A DNA stretch of 64,000 bases, taken from the NCBI GenBank assembly GCA_006218045.1, contig VBWB01000016.1, positions 124,001 to 188,000 on the forward strand, in the 5' to 3' direction. The notes under the pieces are model-generated. The model had not been told where the DNA came from, searched no databases, and worked only from the letters and a program-made list of their open reading frames with translations. The first letter of the stretch is position 1. Each line of letters opens with the position of its first letter. Shown in pieces: positions 7,622 to 16,399 of this stretch. Origin of the DNA: Stygiobacter sp. GTDB taxonomy: Bacteria; Pseudomonadota; Alphaproteobacteria; Rhodospirillales; Magnetospirillaceae. The position numbers and the translations under genes were made by a program.

Positions 7622-8809
7622 ATGAGCCGTATCGCCAAAGCCCAAGCCGCTTCCTCCACCGCCATCCGGGCCTTTGCCCTGGCTGCCGGTCTGGTGGCCG
7701 CGACCATCCTGGCCATGCCGCCCGTCGCTTACGGCGCATCGCGCATCAAGGATATCGCCGATTACGAAGGCGTTCGCGACAACCTTTTGGTCGGTTACGG
7801 CCTGGTGGTCGGCCTGGCCGGCACCGGCGACGACCTGACCAACGCGCCGTTCACCAAGGAATCCCTGGTCGCCATGCTGGAACGCCTGGGCGTCAACATC
7901 CGTGAACAGGGCGGCACCATCGCCACCGTCAAGCCCAAGAACGTGGCCGCCGTCATGGTCACCGCCACCTTGCCGGCCTTTTCCCGCCAGGGCACCCGCC
8001 TGGATGTGTCGGTCGCCGCCATGGGCGACGCCAAGTCGCTGGAAGGCGGCACGCTGCTGGTTACCCCGCTGGTCGGCGCCGACGGCGAAATCTATGCCGT
8101 GGCCCAGGGCGGCCTGGCCGGCGTCGGCTTCACCGCCTCGGGCGGCGGCACCACCGGTGCCGGTTCTTCCGTGCGCAAGGGCATCCCCACCACCGGCAAG
8201 ATCGCCAACGGCGCCATCATCGAACGCGAATTGCCGTTCGAGATGGCCCACCTGGAATCGGTCAAGCTGTCGCTCAGGAACCCCGATCTCACCACCGCCA
8301 ACCGCACCGCCCAGGCGGTCAACGCCTTCCTCGGCAGCGCGGTGGCTCGCCCCACCGACCCCAGCACCGTGCAGATCGTCGTCCCCCCCGATTATCGCGG
8401 CAACGTCGTCGGCCTGCTCACCGACATCGAGCAATTGAAGGTCGAGCCCGACCAGATCGCCAAGATCGTCATCGACGACGCCACCGGCACCATCGTCATG
8501 GGCGAGAACGTCCGCATCAGCACCGTCGCCGTCGCCCAGGGCCAGTTGACCGTGCGCATCACCGAAACCCCGCAGGTGTCGCAGCCGTCGCCGTTCTCGA
8601 CCACCGGCGACACCACCGTGGTCGACCGTACCGACATCGAAGTGGACGAAGGCCAGGGCAAAAAGCTGATGGTCGTCCCCCACGGCGTCACCCTTCAGGA
8701 TCTGGTGACCGGCCTGAACGCCCTGGGCATCAGCCCGCGCGACCTGATCGCCATCTTGCAAACCATCAAGGCCGCCGGGGCCATCCAGGCCGACATCGAG
8801 GTGATGTGA
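7622..8809 (+). CDS. flgI: Flagellar P-ring protein FlgI
   Basis: 395 residues forming the periplasmic P ring around the flagellar rod in the peptidoglycan layer. A signal peptide (residues ~1-40, AAGLVAATILAMPPVAYGA) is followed by the FlgI opening SRIKDIADYEGVRDNLLVG and YGLVVGLAGTGDD. The end contains LMVVPHGVTLQDLVTGLNAL, also typical. The ATG at 7622 follows a GAGG site and gives a proper signal peptide; the longer form from 7544 would overlap the promoter. The stop overlaps the flgJ start (TGATG). Confidence 0.95.
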   Translation: MSRIAKAQAASSTAIRAFALAAGLVAATILAMPPVAYGASRIKDIADYEGVRDNLLVGYGLVVGLAGTGDDLTNAPFTKESLVAMLERLGVNIREQGGTIATVKPKNVAAVMVTATLPAFSRQGTRLDVSVAAMGDAKSLEGGTLLVTPLVGADGEIYAVAQGGLAGVGFTASGGGTTGAGSSVRKGIPTTGKIANGAIIERELPFEMAHLESVKLSLRNPDLTTANRTAQAVNAFLGSAVARPTDPSTVQIVVPPDYRGNVVGLLTDIEQLKVEPDQIAKIVIDDATGTIVMGENVRISTVAVAQGQLTVRITETPQVSQPSPFSTTGDTTVVDRTDIEVDEGQGKKLMVVPHGVTLQDLVTGLNALGISPRDLIAILQTIKAAGAIQADIEVM

Positions 8810-9117
8810 TGAACGTCAACACCGACACCGCCCAACTGGCCGCCAGCGCCCCGCGCCCCGTCAACGTCAACGCCGCCACCCGCGAGCAGGCCGAGGCCGT
8901 GGGCAAGCAATTCGAGACCATGTTCATGAGCCAGATGCTGCAACACATGTTCAGCGGCATCAAAACCGAGGAAGGCCCGTTCGGCGGCGGCCATGCCGAA
9001 GCGATGTTTCGTCCCATGTTGCTGGACGAATATGCGAAAATGGTCTCCAACCGCCCCGGTGGCATCGGCCTGGCCGATCAGGTCACCCGGTCGATGTTGC
9101 AGACGCAGGAGGTTTGA
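8809..9117 (+). CDS. flgJ: Rod-binding protein FlgJ (short form)
   Basis: 102 residues matching only the N-terminal rod-binding domain of FlgJ (AVGKQFETMFMSQMLQHMFSG, then MLLDEYAKMVSNRPGGIGLA). The C-terminal muramidase of enterobacterial FlgJ is absent, as in most alphaproteobacteria, so a separate lytic enzyme must open the peptidoglycan. It probably caps the growing rod. It overlaps the flgI stop by one base and flgN follows after 3 bp, indicating translational coupling. Confidence 0.9.
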   Translation: MNVNTDTAQLAASAPRPVNVNAATREQAEAVGKQFETMFMSQMLQHMFSGIKTEEGPFGGGHAEAMFRPMLLDEYAKMVSNRPGGIGLADQVTRSMLQTQEV

Positions 9118-9120
9118 GCG

Positions 9121-9558
9121 ATGACCGCGACCGTTCTTAACATTGATGACATCGTTTGGGCCTGCACCAACCTATGCGAATTGCTGGAATTCGAGAACGA
9201 GGCGCTGGTCCGTCACGATTCACGCACCGTGCGCGAACTGACCGACAACAAGACCGCCCTGGCCCGCATCTATGAAAACGCCATCGCCCCCTTGGCCGAC
9301 GACCCGCATCTGGCCGAGACGCTGGAGCCCGAGCAGAAGGAAGAGCTGACCGCCCTGGGCCTGCGGCTGAAGGCGCTGGTGGAAGAAAACGCCCTGCGTC
9401 TGCGGGCCGAGATCGACGCCACCCAGATGCTGATGGACGCCATGGTCAACGCCGTCAAGGCCAACACCACCAGTTCCGTCCATTACGGCCCCGCCGGACA
9501 GTACGGCACCCAGGCCACCGGCGAGCAGAATTCGCTGGCCTTCAACCAGACCCTGTAG
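9121..9558 (+). CDS. flgN: FlgN-like flagellar export chaperone
   Basis: 145 residues, largely helical and charged (ALVRHDSRTVRELTDNKTAL, ALGLRLKALVEENALRLRAE), with the size and composition of FlgN-type chaperones for the hook-associated proteins. Its position directly before flgK and flgL, its presumed clients, supports the call. Sequence identity to well-studied FlgN cannot be judged here, so the assignment rests on context, length and helical pattern. Confidence 0.75.
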   Translation: MTATVLNIDDIVWACTNLCELLEFENEALVRHDSRTVRELTDNKTALARIYENAIAPLADDPHLAETLEPEQKEELTALGLRLKALVEENALRLRAEIDATQMLMDAMVNAVKANTTSSVHYGPAGQYGTQATGEQNSLAFNQTL

Positions 9559-9570
9559 GGAGGACCGGCC

Positions 9571-12390
9571 ATGGCACTCACCCTCGGACTGAACACGGCG
9601 CTTTCCGGTCTGCTGACCAATCAGCGCGCCCTGGACACCGTCGCCCAGAACGTCACCAATGTGAACACCAAGGGTTACGTCCGCAAGGTGATGAACCAGG
9701 AATCCCGGGTTCTCAACGGCTTCGGCGCCGGCGTCCAGGTGGGCTCGGTCACCCGTCAGGTCAATGAAGGGCTGCTGAAGGATATCCGCAAGCAGACCGC
9801 CGAGCTGGGCAAACTGCAGGTGGAAAGCAGCTATTACCCGCGTATCGACGACCTGTTCGGCAATGTCGCCGACAATTCCTCCATCTCGCACAAACTGAAC
9901 GACCTGTACGAAGCCTTCGAGCTGTTGGGCACCCAGGTGGACAAGCCGTCCATCCAATGGTCCTCGGTCCAGTCCGGCCAGGACGTGGCCGATCTGTTCG
10001 ACCGCATGACCGACCAGTTGCAGAGCCTGCGCCTGGAGGCCGACCGCGAGATCGAAACCACCGTCCAGCTGATCAACGACAAGCTGGCCGACATCCACGA
10101 CCTTAACCAGAAGATCGTCAAGAATGCCGCCGTCGCCACCGGCACCACCGACCTGGAAGACAAGCGCGACCAGGCGCTGACCGATCTGGCCCAGTACATC
10201 GACGTCCAGTACTACCATCGCCAGGACGGCTCGATGATCGTCTACACCAATTCGGGTGAGATGCTGGTCGACAACCAGGACCAGCCGCTCTCCTACACCG
10301 CCAATACCCGTATCGACACCTGGATGACCGCCGCCGGCGGCCAGTTCAACAAGATTTCGGTCGACGGCGGTACCGACGATCTGGGGCCGCTGGTCAAGGG
10401 CGGCAAGCTGCGGGCGCTGTTGGACATGCGCGACAAGACGGTGACCGACCTGCAAGCCAGCCTGGACGAGGCGGCCCAGACCATGCTGGAAGAGGTCAAC
10501 AAGGCGCATAACCGCGGCACCTCCTATCCCAATCCGTCCTATCGCTACGAAGGCAGCCGCACCTTCGCCAAGCAAGGACAGGTCGTGCCCAACGCCGCCG
10601 ACACCGCCGCGCGTTTCATGTTCGGCAGCACCACGGTGACCAGTGCCGGCTATACCAGTCTGACCATCGCCGCCAGCGCCACCAATCCGTGGCAGACGAC
10701 CATGACCGCCAGTGCCGGCACGCCGTTTTCCACCATGAGCGCGGGCACCACCTTCAGCGTCGACAGCGCCGAGGACACCAGCAACAACGGCACCTATCGG
10801 GTGGTCAGCGTCGGCGGCGGCGGCGCCAACATCACGGTGGAAAAGGTCAATCCGCGCCAGACCATTCAAATGTCCGGCACCGAGGACGTGGTCCTCGCCG
10901 TGTTCGGCAGCGACGGCAAGGAAGCCCAGCAGACCACGCTCAACACCATCATGCAGACCAATTATTCCGGTTCCTATACCGCCGGCACCGTCGGCACCGG
11001 TCGGTCCTTGTCCGATTTCCAGGCCAAGGGCGATCATGATCAGTGGAGCATCAACGAGGTCAGCGCCCACGTGGAAGCATGGCTCAGTTCGCAGGGCTAC
11101 AGCAGCGCCTCGGTCAACCTCGACAGCGCCGGCAAGATGGTCATCGACCTGGGGGTGACCAACAAATCCCTGGCCTTCCGCGACCAGACCGCCACCGCCG
11201 ACGGCTCGGCCAGTACCGACGCCACCATTTCCTTCGACGTCGACGGCGACGGCGCCGTCGACCAGACCGTCAAGGGGTTCGCCAATTTCTTCGGCCTCAA
11301 CGACTTCTTCTCCAATTCCAACCAGAATTCCATCCAGGATTCCAACATCCTGCCGTCCACCTTCAATACCAGCACTACGCGTGATCTGAAGATCCTGGAC
11401 GGCACCGGCCAGCTTGGCCCCAACATGTCCATCCCGGCGGGGTCCAGCCTGGAAGACATCGCCGACATCATCAACCGCTACAGCCGTACCACCGAATCGG
11501 CGCTGCTGAGCTCGGCCCAGACCACCTTCACCCTGACCAGCGCCGCCACCATCAGCGTCACCAATACCAGCGGCCAGGTTTCCACCGCCACCGTCGGCCC
11601 CGGCGCCGTCACCATGGAGGAAATCGCCGGCAAGCTGACCTCGGGCACCGTGGTCGGTTCGGTGGTCCAAGATGGCGCCGGCTACCGCCTGCGCCTGCAC
11701 AGCACCGCCGGGGCGGAACTGACCGTCTCCATCACCGGCGGCGCCATGGCCAGCGGTTCGCTCAGCGAGAGCCTGGGCATGAACAAGGTGGAACGGATCA
11801 GCGCCTCGGTCATCCCCGAGGGCTCGGGCTATCGGCTGCGCGTGGTCCAGTCGGAAAACAAGGAAGTCTTCCTGTCGTCGACGCTGGATGTCGGCAACAA
11901 CAACCTGCTGACCGAGCTTGAGATGAAGCCGGCGGCCACCCGCGCGGCCGGCAATCTGAGCGTCCGCGCCGACCTGATGTCGGGGCCGGAGAAGATGGGA
12001 CGTGGCGCCGTGCAATGGAACGCCGATCTCAACGGCTATTACATCTCGGAAGGCGACAACACCACTGCCCTGGCCATGGCCGACGCCATGGGCGACAAGC
12101 GCGCCATGCAAAGCGCCGGCGGGCTTTACGCCGGCAATTACTCGCTCAGCGAATACGGCGCCGCGGCCATCTCGCTGGTCACCCGCGACGCCGAGCATGC
12201 GTCCAAGCAGCTTGAATACCAGACCGCCTTGAGCCAGTCGCTGGACTTCCAGAACACCTCGTTCAGCGGGGTAAACCTGGACGAAGAGGTGTCGGCTATG
12301 ATTGACTTCCAACAGGCATATTCGGCGACCGCCAAGGTGATCACCGTGCTCCAGGAAATGCTGGAAACGCTCACCGCGATGATTAACTGA
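9571..12390 (+). CDS. flgK: Flagellar hook-associated protein 1 FlgK (enlarged)
   Basis: 939 residues, much longer than the usual 450-650. The N-terminus (LNTALSGLLTNQRALDTVAQ, NVTNVNTKGYVRKV) and the C-terminus (SGVNLDEEVSAMIDFQQAYS followed by ATAKVITVLQEML) are canonical and pack in the filament core. The extra length is a Thr/Ser/Gly-rich central region (~350-800) that should face outward. It includes a small beta module near residues 370-425 (TTFSVDSAEDTSNNGTYRVV) closely resembling one in FlgL. FlgK joins hook to filament. Start 9571 follows AGGGAGGA. Confidence 0.95.
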   Translation: MALTLGLNTALSGLLTNQRALDTVAQNVTNVNTKGYVRKVMNQESRVLNGFGAGVQVGSVTRQVNEGLLKDIRKQTAELGKLQVESSYYPRIDDLFGNVADNSSISHKLNDLYEAFELLGTQVDKPSIQWSSVQSGQDVADLFDRMTDQLQSLRLEADREIETTVQLINDKLADIHDLNQKIVKNAAVATGTTDLEDKRDQALTDLAQYIDVQYYHRQDGSMIVYTNSGEMLVDNQDQPLSYTANTRIDTWMTAAGGQFNKISVDGGTDDLGPLVKGGKLRALLDMRDKTVTDLQASLDEAAQTMLEEVNKAHNRGTSYPNPSYRYEGSRTFAKQGQVVPNAADTAARFMFGSTTVTSAGYTSLTIAASATNPWQTTMTASAGTPFSTMSAGTTFSVDSAEDTSNNGTYRVVSVGGGGANITVEKVNPRQTIQMSGTEDVVLAVFGSDGKEAQQTTLNTIMQTNYSGSYTAGTVGTGRSLSDFQAKGDHDQWSINEVSAHVEAWLSSQGYSSASVNLDSAGKMVIDLGVTNKSLAFRDQTATADGSASTDATISFDVDGDGAVDQTVKGFANFFGLNDFFSNSNQNSIQDSNILPSTFNTSTTRDLKILDGTGQLGPNMSIPAGSSLEDIADIINRYSRTTESALLSSAQTTFTLTSAATISVTNTSGQVSTATVGPGAVTMEEIAGKLTSGTVVGSVVQDGAGYRLRLHSTAGAELTVSITGGAMASGSLSESLGMNKVERISASVIPEGSGYRLRVVQSENKEVFLSSTLDVGNNNLLTELEMKPAATRAAGNLSVRADLMSGPEKMGRGAVQWNADLNGYYISEGDNTTALAMADAMGDKRAMQSAGGLYAGNYSLSEYGAAAISLVTRDAEHASKQLEYQTALSQSLDFQNTSFSGVNLDEEVSAMIDFQQAYSATAKVITVLQEMLETLTAMIN

Positions 12391-12401
12391 CGGAGGATGC
12401 C

Positions 12402-13907
12402 ATGACCCGCGTCGCTACCTATGGCTCCAACCAGCTTTACCTGTCGCGCATCACCGCCGTGCAGGAACGCGTCAACATGCGCACCCTTCAGGTGGTCACC
12501 GAGAAGAAGTCGCCCAACTACACCGGCATTTCCGCCGATGCCAACCGGCTGATCAATTTCGAGAACGAGAAGGCGCGCTCGCAGGCCTTCATCAACAACA
12601 ACGCCTCGCTGCAAACCACCATCGGTCTGGCGGACGTGTCGTTGACCGCGGTCGAAGCGACCATGAAGACCTTCCGCGACCGGCTGGAGACCTTCTACAC
12701 CAACAAGAACCGCACCCAGCAGGACATCGAATCGATCCAGACCCTGGCCTTCCAGTCGATGATCGACATGCAGTCGTATCTGTCCAGCAGCGCCGACGGC
12801 AAATACCTGTTCTCGGGCGGTCTGGTGTCGCAGGAACCGGTGCAATTGCCCGCCGCCACCCATTCGGCCTTCAAGGATATCTACGACGGCTTCAGCGTCA
12901 CCTATCCGACCACCCGCGACGCCCACATGCTGGAGACCATCACCAAGACGGCGACCACCGGCAATTTGACCTTCAATGCCGCCAACGGCACCATCACCGC
13001 CGCCAATGCCGGCACCTTGTCGCAATTCCCGGTGGGCAGCAAGATCACCGCCGCCGGCGCGTCCGGCGCCAACAACCAGTCCTACACGGTGGTGGCCAAT
13101 ACCGGCACCCAGATCAAGGTGTCGCAGCTGACCACCGAGGGGCCGACCGCCGCCACCATCAGCTATTACCCGGCCGGCAACACCACCACCCCCAACACCT
13201 TGAACGGCAACCTGACCTTTACCCCCGGTGCCGACACCATCCAGGTGTCCAGCACCACCGGCTTCGCCGTCGGGCAGGTGTTCAGCGTCGCCGGCACCAC
13301 CAGCAATAACGGCAGCTACAAGGTGTCGTCCATCGCCGCCGGCCCGCCCGACACCATCACGGTGGAAAGCGTCAAGGTCGGCGCCACCGAAACCGTCGCC
13401 GCCACCTTGCAGTCTGAATCCTGGTACAAGGGCGACAACATCGCCATCGAACAGCGCATCGACCGCGAACGCACCGTCGCCATCGGCATCTTCGCCTCCG
13501 ATCCGGCCTTTGAAAAAGCCTTCCGCGCCATGGGCCTGATCGCCCAGGGCAATTACGGTACCGCCGGCGGCCTGGAAAACAACATGGAGCGGGTCGAGCA
13601 GGCCCGCTACCTGATCCGTGATTCCATGCTGCATCCCGCCGGCAACTCGGCCCCCTTCGGCACGGAAGAATCAAGCGATCTGGAATCGGTGCGGTCACAA
13701 TTGGGGGTGACGCAAAACCTGATCAAGACCAAGACGGAAAAGCATCAATCCTATATCGGCTTCCTCGACGACCGCATCATCTCCATGGAGAACGTCGACA
13801 AGAACGAAGCCATCACCTTGTTGCTGGACGACCAGCGCGCCCTGGAGGCCGGCTATCAGGCCTTGTCCAAGGTTCGGGAAATGTCGCTGATGAACTTCCT
13901 CAATTAA
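12402..13907 (+). CDS. flgL: Flagellar hook-associated protein 3 FlgL (with duplicated inserted module)
   Basis: 501 residues. The flagellin-like N-terminal helix (YLSRITAVQERVNMRTLQVV) and C-terminal helix (LLDDQRALEAGYQALSKVRE) identify FlgL, the second junction protein between hook and filament. The middle (~187-336) holds two consecutive beta modules, each opening GNLTF, the second with VFSVAGTTSNNGSYKVSSI, which resembles the module in FlgK. Typical FlgL is about 300-400 residues, so the modules account for the extra size. It is last gene of the operon; a GC-rich hairpin follows. Confidence 0.93.
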   Translation: MTRVATYGSNQLYLSRITAVQERVNMRTLQVVTEKKSPNYTGISADANRLINFENEKARSQAFINNNASLQTTIGLADVSLTAVEATMKTFRDRLETFYTNKNRTQQDIESIQTLAFQSMIDMQSYLSSSADGKYLFSGGLVSQEPVQLPAATHSAFKDIYDGFSVTYPTTRDAHMLETITKTATTGNLTFNAANGTITAANAGTLSQFPVGSKITAAGASGANNQSYTVVANTGTQIKVSQLTTEGPTAATISYYPAGNTTTPNTLNGNLTFTPGADTIQVSSTTGFAVGQVFSVAGTTSNNGSYKVSSIAAGPPDTITVESVKVGATETVAATLQSESWYKGDNIAIEQRIDRERTVAIGIFASDPAFEKAFRAMGLIAQGNYGTAGGLENNMERVEQARYLIRDSMLHPAGNSAPFGTEESSDLESVRSQLGVTQNLIKTKTEKHQSYIGFLDDRIISMENVDKNEAITLLLDDQRALEAGYQALSKVREMSLMNFLN

Positions 13908-13934
13908 ACCCAGCCCGTCTCGGATAGGCATACA

Positions 13935-13963
13935 GGCCCGGCCACGTGATGCGTGGTCGGGCC
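13935..13963 (+). terminator. GC-rich hairpin after flgL
   Basis: A 12-bp stem GGCCCGGCCACG - TGATG - CGTGGTCGGGCC with one G-U pair, 28 bp after the flgL stop. There is no T-run, so it may be a weak or Rho-assisted terminator, or an mRNA-stabilising end. Confidence 0.55.
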
Positions 13964-13970
13964 GTACCGT

Positions 13971-14051
13971 TCAGCGCAGATACTGAAAAACGGCATGGCC
14001 CAGAGCCACCATCAGGACAGCCACGGCAACCCAGGTATGACTTCCGGACAT
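13971..14051 (-). CDS. Possible 26-residue single-pass membrane protein
   Basis: Small reading frame encoding MSGSHTWVAVAVLMVALG and a short C-terminus ending in Arg, i.e. one hydrophobic helix of about 16 residues with a positive end. A GAGG sequence lies about 10 nt before the ATG. Such tiny proteins sit in the inner membrane and often escape annotation. It is convergent to flgL across the hairpin. There is no homology evidence; the frame could be chance. Confidence 0.35.
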   Translation of the reverse strand: MSGSHTWVAVAVLMVALGHAVFQYLR

Positions 14052-14420
14052 AACTATTGAACCTCAAAATAAAAACATTTCACCTTCCGCAAGGTAGCAA
14101 CACACGACACGAATAACCAACACATACATACGATGCCTGCCGAAGGTGCAAAGCGACAAAAACATCATTATTAGATTTATTGTAAATCATTGTCAGGGAC
14201 GGCAGCGAACAGGCTTCGGCACAACCTCCTCCCCCTTTTCAGATATTGCATGGACATGCGCTGAGACACATCGTAATACCCGTCACGGGGATGTCCTGGT
14301 TGCGGGCATGGCGCCCCACCCCGCTCTGTCGCAGCCGCCACCTTTCCAGGTGCGTAAACGACAAGCCATATCGACTCCCCTTCGGTCTTTTCTTATTCTA
14401 AGGTATATGACCCGGCCCAG
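14052..14420. other. Gene-poor intergenic stretch
   Basis: 369 bp between the small membrane ORF and the deacetylase gene. The left part (14052-14200) is AT-rich and could hold promoters in both directions; the right part is GC-rich. Open frames that cross it lack ribosome binding sites and coding character. No repeat or clear hairpin with a T-run was seen. Confidence 0.5.
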
Positions 14421-15410
14421 ATGTCGGGCCGCGAGCGGCGTCAAGCCGCCAGAACGAGGGAGCATCCGCTTTTGTCCTCCACCGTCATCTATACCCATCC
14501 CCTCTGCCTGGAACACGACACCGGGGAATTTCACCCGGAATGCGCCGACCGGCTCAGGGCCATCGGCCATATCCTCGACCGCGAGGAGTTCATGTACGTC
14601 CCGCGTGAAGAGGCGCCCAAGGCCAGTTTGGCGCAGATCCTGCGCGCCCATACCCAGGATCATTACGATCGGGTGATGGAGGCGATTCCGGCCGAGGGAT
14701 CGGTGGAGTTGGACGGCGACACCTTCGTCTCGCCGCGCTCGGGCGAGGCGGCGCTTTATTCCGCCGGCGCCGCCATCGCCGCCGTCGATGAAGTGGCGAC
14801 GGGTCGCAGCCGCAACGCCTTTTGCGCCACCCGCCCGCCCGGACACCATGCCGAACGCAACGCCATCATGGGCTTTTGCCTGTTTTCCAATGCCGCCATC
14901 GCCGCCTTGCACGCCCGCGACCAGCACGGTTTCAAGCGGGTGGCGGTGGTCGATTTCGACGTCCACCACGGCAACGGCACCCAGGACGTGCTGTGGAACG
15001 AGCCCGGCACCTTCTATGCCTCGTCGCACCAGGACGACGCCTTCCCCTATACCGGCAAGGTCGACGAAGTGGGGCCGCCCGGCGGCTGCACCGTGGTCAA
15101 CGTGCCTTTGCCGGCGGGCACCGCGTCGGATGTCTTCCGCACCGCCTACACCGACATCATCCTGCCCAAGCTCGAGGCCTTCGCCCCCGACTTCCTGATC
15201 ATTTCCGCCGGCTTCGACGCCCATGCCGCCGACCCCATGGCCCATTTGCGCCTCCAGGTGGCCGATTTCGAGTGGCTGACGCAAAAACTTGCGGGCATCG
15301 CCCGCACCCATGCCCAACGCCGAGTGGTCTCGGTGCTGGAAGGCGGCTATGAAACCCGCGCCCTGGCGGCCTGCGTGGCCGCTCATCTTCGTGTGCTGAT
15401 GGAAGGCTAG
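14421..15410 (+). CDS. Histone-deacetylase-family (acetoin utilisation-type) amidohydrolase
   Basis: 329 residues of the class II HDAC/acetylpolyamine amidohydrolase fold, a cytoplasmic zinc enzyme removing acyl groups from lysine or polyamines. Visible motifs are RPPGHHAERNAIMGFC (tandem His general base), VDFDVHHGNGTQD (zinc Asp and His), SAGFDAHAADP (second zinc Asp) and LEGGYE. The substrate is unknown. The ATG at 14421 has no good ribosome binding site; a TTG at 14472 lies about 9 nt after GAGGGAG and would give MSSTVIYTHPLC, the more natural N-terminus, so it may be the true start. It is followed after 3 bp by the hemerythrin gene, suggesting co-transcription. Confidence 0.88.
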   Translation: MSGRERRQAARTREHPLLSSTVIYTHPLCLEHDTGEFHPECADRLRAIGHILDREEFMYVPREEAPKASLAQILRAHTQDHYDRVMEAIPAEGSVELDGDTFVSPRSGEAALYSAGAAIAAVDEVATGRSRNAFCATRPPGHHAERNAIMGFCLFSNAAIAALHARDQHGFKRVAVVDFDVHHGNGTQDVLWNEPGTFYASSHQDDAFPYTGKVDEVGPPGGCTVVNVPLPAGTASDVFRTAYTDIILPKLEAFAPDFLIISAGFDAHAADPMAHLRLQVADFEWLTQKLAGIARTHAQRRVVSVLEGGYETRALAACVAAHLRVLMEG

Positions 15411-15413
15411 ATC

Positions 15414-15860
15414 ATGAACTTCGTTGAATGGACCGCCGAAATGTCGGTGGGTTCGGACGCACTGGACGATCATCACAAAATGATCATCGACTGCCTGAAC
15501 GATCTTCATCCGCTGCTGGAAACCCACGCCCCCGAAGCCAAGGTGCTGGCGGTGATGGCCAAGCTGGAAGATTTCGTCCTGGTCCATTTCAGCCAGGAGG
15601 AACAGGACATGAAGCGGGCCGGCTATCCCGACTGGCCGGCGCACAAGGAACTGCACGACCGCATGTACGACGTGGTCTTCGCCCTGAAATCCGACATCCA
15701 GAGCGGCGAGGATGTGGACGCCCAGCGCCTGTTCCAACTGATCCAGGACTGGCTGGTCACCCACATCCTGGGCGAGGACCGCAAATACGTCCCCTACATG
15801 ACCGATCCCGCCGCCAAGCCGGTGGCCCAGTGGAAGCGGTCCAACGGCAGGGATTGCTGA
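15414..15860 (+). CDS. Bacteriohemerythrin
   Basis: 148-residue four-helix protein with the di-iron ligands of hemerythrin in order: DDHHKMIIDCLNDLH in helix 1, HFSQEEQDM and HKELHDRM in the middle, and HILGEDRKY at the end. It binds O2 reversibly at a di-iron centre and in microaerobic motile bacteria may supply, buffer or sense oxygen. It is a single-domain soluble protein in an apparent two-gene unit with the deacetylase. Confidence 0.92.
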   Translation: MNFVEWTAEMSVGSDALDDHHKMIIDCLNDLHPLLETHAPEAKVLAVMAKLEDFVLVHFSQEEQDMKRAGYPDWPAHKELHDRMYDVVFALKSDIQSGEDVDAQRLFQLIQDWLVTHILGEDRKYVPYMTDPAAKPVAQWKRSNGRDC

Positions 15861-15939
15861 TCCCCTGAAAACAACGAAAGGCGCCACCGGCGCGGCCCTC
15901 GCCGCGGTCGGTCACGCTTGCTTCGGCGGCGCAACAAAT

Positions 15940-15969
15940 GTATCATTTTCCACACCAGCGAAATGATAC
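15940..15969. promoter_or_regulatory. ArsR operator upstream of the ars operon
   Basis: Perfect inverted repeat GTATCATTT (15940-15948) - 12 nt - AAATGATAC (15961-15969), 13 bp before the GTG start of arsR. A symmetric AT-rich site in front of an ArsR gene is the normal autorepression operator. An in-frame ATG at 15938 lies inside the site, which argues for the GTG at 15983 as start. Confidence 0.75.
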
Positions 15970-15982
15970 TAGAGTGCCCGCC

Positions 15983-16399
15983 GTGCTTGAGACCTTTGAG
16001 ATCACCGCCAAAGCCATCGCCGATCCCAGTCGGGTGCGCATCGTCAAGTTATTGGAAAATGACGAATTGTGCGTCTGTCAGATCACTACGGTGCTGGGGC
16101 TGGCGGCGGCCACGGTGTCAAAGCATCTGTCGGCGCTGAAAACCGCCGGTCTGGTGCAAAGTCGCCGCGACGGCAAGTGGGTGTATTACCGACTGGCCGA
16201 ACGCGACCTCAATGCCTATGTCCGCGGTTTCCTGACCTTGCTGGCGGCTTCGCTCGACGACGATCCCACCATCGCCGCCGACCGCCGTCTGTTGGGGCAG
16301 GTCAATGCGGTGCCGTTGCAGATGCTGTGCGACCAGGGCCGGGCGGCCCTGGACTTGACGGCTCAAGCCCCAACCACTTGTTGCGGGGCAACACCATGA
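15983..16399 (+). CDS. arsR: Arsenic-responsive repressor ArsR
   Basis: 138-residue winged-helix repressor of the ArsR/SmtB family. The metalloid-binding motif ELCVCQ stands at the start of the DNA-binding helix-turn-helix (AATVSKHLSALKTAGLVQSR), followed by the beta wing (DGKWVYYRL). As(III) binding to the two cysteines should release the operator at 15940-15969. Two further cysteines near the C-terminus (TTCCGATP) could add a binding site. The stop overlaps the first arsC start (ATGA). Confidence 0.92.
   Translation: MLETFEITAKAIADPSRVRIVKLLENDELCVCQITTVLGLAAATVSKHLSALKTAGLVQSRRDGKWVYYRLAERDLNAYVRGFLTLLAASLDDDPTIAADRRLLGQVNAVPLQMLCDQGRAALDLTAQAPTTCCGATP

Noticed and set aside
9220-12312. 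Open frame of 1030 codons on the minus strand
   Set aside because: Antisense to flgK and flgN; a low-complexity Gly/Val/Asp shadow.
14146-14676. Plus-strand frame of 176 codons before and into the deacetylase gene
   Set aside because: Overlaps the deacetylase in another frame, lacks a ribosome binding site and has no motif.
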